Assembly: GCA_031002005.1 (NCBI GenBank)
Contig: JARYHS010008074.1
Coordinates: forward strand, 350,882,932-350,946,931
Direction of reading: 5' to 3'
From: Vandiemenella viatica
Lineage: Eukaryota > Arthropoda > Insecta > Orthoptera > Morabidae
Length of the DNA: 64,000 nt
Made by a program: the position numbers and the translations under genes. Positions within the stretch are counted from its first letter, which is position 1. The number at the start of each line of letters is the position of its first letter. The notes beneath the pieces are model-generated. The model ran no database searches, was not told the DNA's origin, and saw nothing but the letters and a program-made list of their open reading frames with translations. Positions 56,791 through 64,000 of the stretch are shown one piece after another.

Positions 56791-57912
56791 AATTTTCCAC
56801 CTTTTCTTGATTTTAACAGACACGTAAATTCTGATAATACTCTTTCTTAGAGTTATTGATGGTTACAGCAGAGTTACACAATATACACCAATTACCAGTT
56901 GGCCATACAATGCACACAGGATGATCCGGAAGTGGAAGAAAACAATATTCAATAGATTGCTGGTTCGACTTTCAGAAACAATACCGATGCAAAATTGGAG
57001 AAACCAATTGATTAATTATTGATTATGGTAAAATGTAGCGTAACTAGACTTCATCTTGTAGTAAAATGAAAGAAGCTTCAAAGCACATAGAACAGCACTT
57101 GCAGCCATGAACAAAATCGGAAACCTACCACAACTGTCAATAAAAACTGAAATAACCTTGTTCTGTATAAAGATCTCACATATGCAATCAAATTTTAGTT
57201 TGGAAATTGTAAAATAAAACAATTCATCTGCACAGTTGTAAAATAACAGCACTTTCTGTAAATTTTATGGGAAAATTGTAAAAGTTAGCAGGTATGTATC
57301 ACTAACTGACAGTGTCCTAAAGCAATTAGCACAAAAAATTAATCTAGCTAATCCTTAGCATACTGTTTAATGTCCTTAATATAGGTCCCATACTACCCTA
57401 TCGTACTCCAACATAGGACCGACCGTGTTTTTGTTTTCCAGTTCCATCTCTTCCCTGCAAGCACTTCAATAAATGCAATACTTTGAAACTTCTCCCTATC
57501 ACCTACCAAATTGGAAGATAGAGCTGTCTGGAGTGCTGCCGCAAATTAATCTGTGAACTGAGCACTCAAGAAGAAAGACAACAAGGTATTTACATTTTTT
57601 TCTGTATTTGGCAAGCAATTTTCTCTCCACTGTGTATCTAAATAAAAATCTTTATTTCTATCTGGCTACTAATCCATGGTTGTAACAAATGCATCATCAG
57701 TAAAAATACAATCAGAACTAGAAACATTAAACTGCCGACTGGAGTCTGCTCCTTTGACGACAGCAGATTTTTCCAAACGTGACTTGTCGAAGTAAAATTT
57801 TTATCTTACTTCATTTTAACATTACTAAAACTGCAAATCAACTATCTTTCAACTTAAGAACAGACTAACAAATTATAAAAATAAAAAAATAAATAAAAAT
57901 AATCATAGAAAC
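56791..57912. other. Intron stretch with no recognised element
   Basis: About 1.1 kb downstream of exon a on the transcribed strand. Nothing recognised. Confidence 0.4.
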
Positions 57913-58111
57913 CTTTAGGAACTGTTCCCGAAGAGTTGGTAACAGTGCATTCAGTTTCAACAGATCACTGGAAAGATATGCAATACAGAGGGGACGAACA
58001 AAACCCCTGGCTCCCAGATCATGAAGAGTACAGTAATGCACATAGGCATGAAGGTCAGTTGCAACATCTGCTTGTAAAACTTGTACATCCTTGCAAAATG
58101 TAAATTGGCCA
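57913..58111 (-). CDS. Smcr8: SMCR8-like gene, exon a (N-terminal longin/DENN region with arginine finger)
   Basis: This 199-bp exon follows acceptor GATTTTCAG, enters in phase 2 and leaves in phase 0 at CTAAAG|GTTTCT. It encodes DLHAYVHYCTLHDLGARGFV then RPLCIAYLSSDLLKL and LREQFLK. This matches human SMCR8 AYVHHLTLYDLEARGFVRPF then CMAYIS in order and spacing. The arginine of GARGF (codon at 58006-58008) falls on human Arg147, reported as the GAP arginine finger of the C9orf72-SMCR8 complex. Its presence suggests the protein keeps that activity. It is the most 5' exon found; the preceding exons should lie beyond the window. Confidence 0.93.
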
Positions 58112-58378
58112 CTGAAAATCACAGAGATTAAAAAAATAACTAACATGAAAATTAAAGTATTCAATTGTCAAAGAAATTTTCACTTGTTTAAATGCACAAA
58201 TAACTACTGGAGATTTACGGTAATCTCTCATAGTTGGATACTTCAGTAAAACATACACTAAATCAGAGTGTAAAAGTGCCGCTTAATAAAAAGCAAGTGT
58301 GATTCAAATATTTTATAGTTGTACAATAGAATAGTGTAAATAAATCTAAGAGGAAAGTAGGATACACTTAATAATGTA
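58112..58378. other. Intron stretch
   Basis: Nothing recognised. Confidence 0.4.
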
Positions 58379-59703
58379 CTAGGCGTATTTTTTTATGTAA
58401 GAACCGGTTGGTAATAAACTTTTAACAACAAAATATATTTTGGTAATTTATTCAACATGACATTCTACAACCTTTCAGCTACTTTTCCACATAGTTGCCA
58501 TTATTGTTCAAGCATTTGTCATACCATGAGATTAGTTTTCGTATACCATCATCATAGAAGTCTGCCACATGAGCAGAAAACCATTGCTGAACCTAAGTTT
58601 CACTTCATCATCATTGTTAAAACGCTGGCCGCCGAGGAACCTCTTAAGGTGCAAAAAGAGATGGAAAACACTTGGTGCAAGGTCTGGACTGTAAGGGGGA
58701 TGATCCAATTGCCTCCAGTGAAAAGAGTAAATCAAAGTTTGCGTTGTAGCAGGAGTATGCAGTCTCACATTGTCGTGCAGCAGCAGAACTCCGTCAGACA
58801 GCAGGCCGCGCCATTTATTCTGGATCATGCAGCGAAGTTTCTTCAAAGTTTGACAATACACAGCTGCGTTTATTGTTGACCCTTGCTGTATGAACTCCAC
58901 CAACAAAACACCATGTCTGTCCCAAAACACACTTGCCATAATCTTCCATGTTGAGATTGTCTGCTTGAATTTCACTTTCTTAGGAGATGCTGTGTGCTGC
59001 CACTCCATCGATTGCTGCTTCAATTCCAGGGTGAGATTGGACACCCAAGTCTCATCTCCTGTGATGATGTGGTCCAAAAATACATCACCTTCTTCTCAGG
59101 TCAAAAACGTCAATGCACTAGCACACCTTTTCGTTTAGTGTTCCTCAGAAAGAATCTTTGGAACCCATCGGGAGCACAATTTCTTGTAATCCAATTTCTC
59201 CGACACAATGTTGTAGAGGATGGATCTTGAAACTTGTGGAAAATGCAAGGATAACGTGGAAATTGTAAAACGCCTGTTTTCACGAATTTTGCTTTCTACC
59301 GCACGCCCAAGATCGTCGTTGGTTACGGATGGCCGACCCGATAGCGGTTCATTGTGAACATTATCCCGACCTTCCTTGAATAATCTTACCCACATACGAA
59401 CGTTACCTTCATTCATTGCTTTGGGACCATACACTTGACAGATCCTTCAATGAATTTTTGCCGGAGTCACATTTCTTGCTGACAAAAATCTGATGACTGA
59501 CCTTATTTCACATGCGGCGGGATTCTAGACCGTCTTAAGCACTTCCACCGCCCACCATGAAGTGTACACTCCGCTGACATGGCGATAACTGCATCTACGC
59601 CTGCTCATAGGATGCCAGAATAGTGTGCGCATGCACTCAATTTTATTCGTGTGAGATTTAAGAGGATATCGCCGACTGGTTCTTACTTACAAAATATGCC
59701 TGG
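58379..59703 (-). mobile_element. Mariner transposon, inactivated but nearly full length
   Basis: 1325 bp with imperfect inverted ends, CTAGGCGTATTTT..GTAAGAACC and CCAGGCATATTTTGTAAGTA, each flanked by TA. The minus strand carries a transposase in two long pieces. At 59135-59434 lies NEGNVRMWVRLFKEGRDNVH with SGRPS (DNA binding). At 58532-59077 lie the catalytic motifs IITGDETW and LLHDNVRLH, then PPYSPDLAPSVFHLF, where the third catalytic aspartate (usual PSDYHLF) is valine. Stops near 59445 and 59137 and a shift near 59100 also disable it. Confidence 0.94.
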
Positions 59704-59710
59704 TATAACT

Positions 59711-60058
59711 TTAGGGAGCGTGCACAAACTACGTGGCTCTGTCCGGGGGGGATTCCGAGCCAGGCCACGTAGCTTTACTTTCGTAACATTTTTCGCAGAT
59801 AAAATGAGGAACAGAACACACAACAGCATGTGTATATATATTTCCCTCAGTTAATTATCTGCGTATGTAATTTACAATCATCTGACAAGAGAAAATGGTA
59901 CAAAACGTCTTTTGGAATCAAATGGGAAAAAAGCTACGTGCTACGTGGGGGGAGGGGCGGGTGTTAGAGGCAAAAGCCACGTATGGCTACGTGGGGGGGG
60001 GGGGGGGGGGTTCACAGGGGGCTAAAATGGAGCTATGTGGTTTATGCTTGCTCCCTTA
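59711..60058. mobile_element. MITE with TTA target duplication, Harbinger-like
   Basis: The element 59714-60055 has imperfect inverted ends, GGGAGCGTGCACAAACTACG and GGGAGCAAGCATAAACCACA, flanked by TTA on both sides. ACGTGGC-type motifs recur inside, and a run of 18 G lies at 59993-60010. No coding sequence. It starts only 10 bp from the mariner at 58379-59703. The family is inferred from the 3-bp duplication and is not certain. Confidence 0.75.
59993..60010 (+). repeat. G-run of 18
   Basis: An uninterrupted run of 18 G inside the MITE. Confidence 0.95.
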
Positions 60059-61344
60059 CGTTAAAATGTAGCAAACTGAATTGTAAAAGATACAGTACGC
60101 AGCCAATAAATGGTGTTTTTTTTTCCAGTTATGCCTGACATGTTGGATTGGAGATAGTAGGTTTCCAAGATGAAATGATGGGGTGGTGAGGGTAATCTGT
60201 TGTAGGAAACTGTTGTATGTCTAAGTTGTGCCAGAATGTAATATATGTACATGGTACATTTGTTCAACATCAGATAGGCTATACTGAGATACCACAGCTT
60301 TGTTGAAGCGATAAGCCATGTGTGTAATCAAAAATGTTATTACAGAGGCAATATTTAACACTATGCTTAAAAAATAGTATAATGTCAAAATCATTTGGAA
60401 TATGTCAGTTTCAAGTAGCAACAAATTTTTAGCAGTACGCATCCTCCAAATAAATATCATAGGTATGGTTACATTTTACAAACTTGTAAAATAAAAATTT
60501 TAAGTGAATCATTGACACATGGAAAAAACACTGCTGTAACATACGTTCATACTAATCTGTGATAAACCATCTATTAGCTGGTAGAACTACTATGTTGAAT
60601 ATAAACTAAAAATATATAAGAACATTTTTAAAAAAAATATTAATCATTTATCAGCTAAGAATAGTATGAGGAACTGATTAGTGAAGGAAATTAGTGAGGT
60701 TTACTACTCCTGTTTAATTATAAGAGCTGATAAATTTTATAATACCCTTTGAAATGCTATATGTCAAACTGCATCTGAAACTTTTAAATCCATACACCCT
60801 TCCATTGGACTGTAGCAAAGGACCATTATGGAACTTCCCTTAAAATTGCAACTTTTCAAAGACTCCTTTCGTTTAGCAAGCAAAAACTAAGGTAAATATG
60901 GATGTTTAGGAAACTTGCTAGCATCATTATCTTGAACCCAAAACAATACTGATGTGCAGAATGGGGCTAGCAAAATGAACAGACACAAAATTAAAAATTG
61001 GATAAAAAATAACACGTTCAATAATCAACTGCTGTATAATTTCAATTTTCAGACTTTTAAAGGTTGATAACAGTAATATCAGTACCAAGTGGATTCAATT
61101 TAGACAGAGCAATCAATGATTTTGAATAAAATATGTTAGCTAAATGACAAAATCATTTAATACATTTTTTACTCTAAGGAGAATGTTTACTAGAATTGTT
61201 AAGTTTGTGTTAAGCTACGTTCACACTTGGAACTTATATCGGGATTTGTTTCAGAACTTGTTTGAGATCTTCATCGGCATGTATGAGTCTGTATTTACAT
61301 CAGCATACACAAGTATCGAACCTTTTGTGCTACAAGTATCATAA
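60059..61344. other. Non-coding stretch upstream of the Harbinger-type gene
   Basis: Mostly unrecognised. AGCTACGTTCACACTTGG at 61212-61229, directly after TTA, resembles a Harbinger terminal repeat and could be the left end of the element below; the right end would lie beyond the window. Confidence 0.4.
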
Positions 61345-61791
61345 TTTTCGGCTGCATTAAAAACGTCATATGATGAGGAAAAGCTTTTCATTCTAAGTGT
61401 CTGTGCGTACATGCTACTCAAAAAGAAAAGGAAACGTAGATGGTGGCAGAGAAAATTTCTATCTAGATGAGACACACATGCTGCTCATGCCAAATTAATG
61501 AAAGAACTAACTTTGGAAGATGGAGCTTGTTCTAAAAATTATGTGAGAAAAAGCCTAACAGATTTTAATATATTGTTAAATTTAGTTGAACCAATTATTG
61601 CGAAAGAAGAAATTAAATTTCAAAACGCAAACTCACCAGCTGATCAGCTAGCAGTAACATTACGATTTTTTGCGACTGGTGATTCCTTTTCTTCATTAAT
61701 GTATGTGCACAGAATTTCAAAAAGTTCTATCTGTGCAATAGTTGGAAAAGTGTGTGAAGCCATCATTTCAGTTTCGTCGGATGAAATAAAA
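61345..61791 (+). pseudogene. Harbinger (HARBI1-like) transposase, 5' part
   Basis: The plus strand reads LLKKKRKRRWWQRKFLSR, a stop, then MKELTLEDGACSKNYVRKSL (from 61498), LVEPIIAKEEI, LAVTLRFFATGDSFSSLMYV and HRISKSSICAIVGKVCEAII. This is the N-terminal helical region of HARBI1-like nucleases (ATLRFLATG..F..L...F..S..T). The frame then runs into AAA|GTAAGT at 61791, a possible donor. Harbinger transposases normally work with a Myb-like partner, which I do not see here. Confidence 0.88.
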
Positions 61792-62309
61792 GTAAGTACG
61801 TTCATTTTTATCGTTTACCTTGAACACATTTAAATTTTTATAGTTTTGGTAAATTACATAGTATAGTAATTTATGATTTAGAACTCTCGGAGATGTTGGG
61901 AATGTTAAAATTTCTTTTTGGAAACACAATTTTTCATTTTTTATTCACCATTGAATGAATTTCGATGAAGTGCATGCATTGTGGGCAGTTTCCCAAGTAA
62001 TGTTATTACAACTTTCTAATTTTTGAATATTATCATCTTATATACTTTGAGTGTTAAATTCTTCAGATCTGATGAAGATGGCGATACCGTTAGTACAGCT
62101 TAACACTGCTTGCATTAATTTCCAAAGTAATAACATGCATTACATTGTATTATTACAATATCATCATCCCACGCAGAAGAATATTGTTTGGTATCACGAA
62201 CTCCAGTAATCCCGCCTCTACCCATCTACTTTTTGCATTTACACATTTTAGTTTTTGATAAGTTATTCATCACTGACCTTGGTGATTAGTTTGAATCCCT
62301 GACAACCTT

Positions 62310-62990
62310 ACCCACAGAAGAAAATTGTCCAACTCCCTCATGCTTGAAGTTGAATGCCAGCTCATGCCCATGGTTGTCTTTTCCTTTTAATATAATAGCC
62401 CTAAGGCTTTGACGAATATCCCTCCAAGCACCATCACCAACAAACATCCTATACACTTCCAGTATTCTCTCATCCTCCTCCTGTCCTCCAATGACTCCTA
62501 ATTCATCTCCTTTACATATTGGTTACTGACTTGGCTCTGTGACAAGTCTAACTGTCCTCCTTTGCACTCCCTCCAACTCTTGTGTGAGTGAATAGCACAA
62601 TGCGTATTTACTTTCCACAAACAAATCTAGCTGCTTTCCTATCGATGTATTTGAAAACTATAAAGTGGGTCCCAAACTAGACCACAATATTCAAGCAATG
62701 GTCTGAGCAAAATTTTGTTACTCAATTCCTCCACTTCTCTTGTACATAATCTCACTATCCTTTCCAATAAATGACTGATTTTGTAACCTTTTTCTAGCAC
62801 CTGTCCACTACATAAACACTGAGGATGAAAGGTTTGAAAGCAATGGTATGACCAAAATTTTGTTACTCAGTTCCCCCACTTCTTTTGTACATGATCTCAT
62901 CATCCTCTACAATAAAGGATGGATTTTGTAACCTTTTTCTACCACCTGTCCACTACGTAAACACTGATAATGAAAGGTTTGAAAGTAATT
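62310..62990 (-). pseudogene. 3' remnant of a CR1/Jockey-like LINE
   Basis: The minus strand is related to the 3' end of the LINE at 18740-19050: shared blocks include CCACAAACAAATCTAGCTG, GTCTGANCAAANTTTTGTNAC and GATTTTGTAACC.TTT.CTA. No open frame is left. Confidence 0.75.
62695..62984. repeat. 145-bp tandem duplication
   Basis: Units 62695-62839 and 62840-62984 both start GCAATGGTNTGANCAAAATT and end ATGAAAGGTTTGAAA. The two copies differ at about a tenth of positions. The duplicated segment includes the 3' end of the LINE remnant. Confidence 0.92.
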
Positions 62991-63579
62991 TTCAATAAAA
63001 AAATAAGCATGGTTGAGAAACAAAATATTTTTCTTTATTACTTTTAAATTTTAATTAAAATAATTTACATATTTACAGTATCTAACTCTATTTTGGCTAC
63101 TTCAGCCTCAGCCAGAGCTGCATTTATTTTTGTTTGGCTACTGCCAAAATATTTCTGCATTTATTACCGTCCAGCTGTCACAGTTCACAGGCAACATAAT
63201 CACCAAAAGCAATGAACTGGTCTTTGTTTTGTTTGCTAACAATATGTTGGACAATTCAGGTAATGGTGTGAAAAAGGATTTCAGCATCATCTGCTTTCCT
63301 TTTCTTCCTCTTCAACACTTGTTTGATGCACTCTGAGGTTGAGAATTTCCTCAGACCCCACCATACAATATGGGTCATCAATCACTTCAACCAGAAGCCC
63401 CTCGGTGTCAACTGTTTCCTTAAAAATAAGAAAGTAACACTAGTAAGAAAAGCAACAAGTAATTGAAAATAGCAAGACAATATTCACAAAAATGATTGAA
63501 TGAAAATCGTTTATTATATTTTATTCAATTTTACAAGTAATATTTTTTTAAACACAAAAATAAGATGGTTTTTATTTTG

Positions 63580-64000
63580 GTTTCACCTTCCAAGGACTGA
63601 ACAGGAGTGGTTGACAATTGCAGGAGAATTTAATGACAAATAGAACTTCCCAAATTGCATAGGTGTAATGGATGGGAAACATGTTGAAACTGAAGCTCCT
63701 CCACATAGTGGAAGTACATTCTTCAATTGTAAACAATTGCATAGTACTGTGTTGTTGGCTGTTGTTGATACCAACTACAGAATTCTATATGCAAATGTTG
63801 GAATCCAGGGTAGAATTTCAGATGGCGGAGTATTCAAACATACTTTATGAAAAACCAATGAAAAAGCAATTAAACATACCGGAGCCACTTCCTCTTCCAG
63901 GCACAACTAATTGCTCGCCATACGTATTTGTTGGGGATGATGCATTTATAAATACTGGTGGACGAACAAGAGAAGCTCTTGATCACAGAGAAGAATTAGC
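63580..64000 (+). pseudogene. Harbinger (HARBI1-like) transposase, 3' part, running off the window
   Basis: The plus strand continues EQEWLTIAGEFNDK, a TAG at 63641-63643 where tryptophan is usual, then NFPNCIGVMDGKHVETEAPP with the first catalytic Asp. Next come VLLAVVDTNYRILYANVGIQ with the second Asp and GRISDGGVFKHTL. A 1-bp shift near 63840 moves the rest to another frame: PEPLPLPGTTNCSPYVFVGD, DAF, REALDHREEL. The shift and the stop make this copy dead unless they are sequencing errors. It continues past 64000. Confidence 0.88.

Larger units (their letters stand above)
61792..63579. other. Interruption between the two Harbinger parts (intron or insertion)
   Basis: About 1.8 kb that contains a LINE remnant (62310-62690) and a tandem duplication. 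It begins GTAAGT and could end at CCTTCCAAG (63594), so an intron that later gained repeats is possible; I cannot tell this from a plain insertion. Confidence 0.45.

Noticed and set aside
1..64000. CRISPR array, operon-like gene groups or bacterial or viral islands
   Set aside because: No regularly spaced short repeats with unique spacers and no run of prokaryotic-type genes; all tandem repeats are long units or microsatellites.

Overview
The window looks like one long intron-rich stretch of an insect genome, probably polyneopteran and perhaps orthopteran. That guess is an inference: it rests on kilobase introns packed with many classes of transposon and on a tRNA-derived SINE of a type I associate with locust-like genomes. 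There are no bacterial, plasmid or CRISPR features and no functional tRNA or rRNA genes. Nothing here looks like a wholly new biological system; the novelty is in the architecture of the repeats.

Host gene. The minus strand carries internal exons of one gene that I recognise as the homologue of SMCR8, the longin/DENN partner of C9orf72 and WDR41. Eight exons can be placed (58.1, 50.8, 33.1, 12.8, 9.8, 5.4, 4.8 and 4.5 kb, in transcript order). Every splice phase agrees. The first exons lie beyond position 64000, the last ones lie left of position 1 or were not found, and an exon between 33.0 and 12.8 kb may be missing from my model.

Layout of repeats. 0-12 kb: a partial LTR retrotransposon, two dead mariners, a Tc1-like element and a dead LINE around the 3' exons. 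13.7-18 kb: tandem Helitron-like repeats with tRNA-like segments, a palindromic element with a 16-bp target duplication, and a hAT element with an 8-bp duplication. 18.7-30.1 kb: a nest in which a minus-strand CR1/Jockey-like LINE meets a plus-strand RTE-like LINE; the RTE-like LINE is split by a complete but frame-broken Copia element (GATAG duplication) and by a probable solo LTR. 30.7-31.8 kb: a Helitron built from six 189-bp repeats. 33-36 kb: a rearranged Jockey-like LINE and several tandem duplications. 38-39.4 kb: a mariner hit by a SINE. 41 kb: a hAT MITE. 43.4-50.2 kb: three Penelope-like copies in inverted and tandem order, one split by a Tc1-type transposon whose 340-aa transposase is fully open. 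53-57 kb: a dead hAT split by a second copy of the palindromic element and by a 1.74-kb solo LTR. 58.4-60.1 kb: a mariner and a MITE almost touching. 61.3-64 kb: a broken Harbinger-type transposase that runs off the window.

Only the Tc1-type transposase at 45690-46712 looks intact. The exons appear to be the only host coding sequence.
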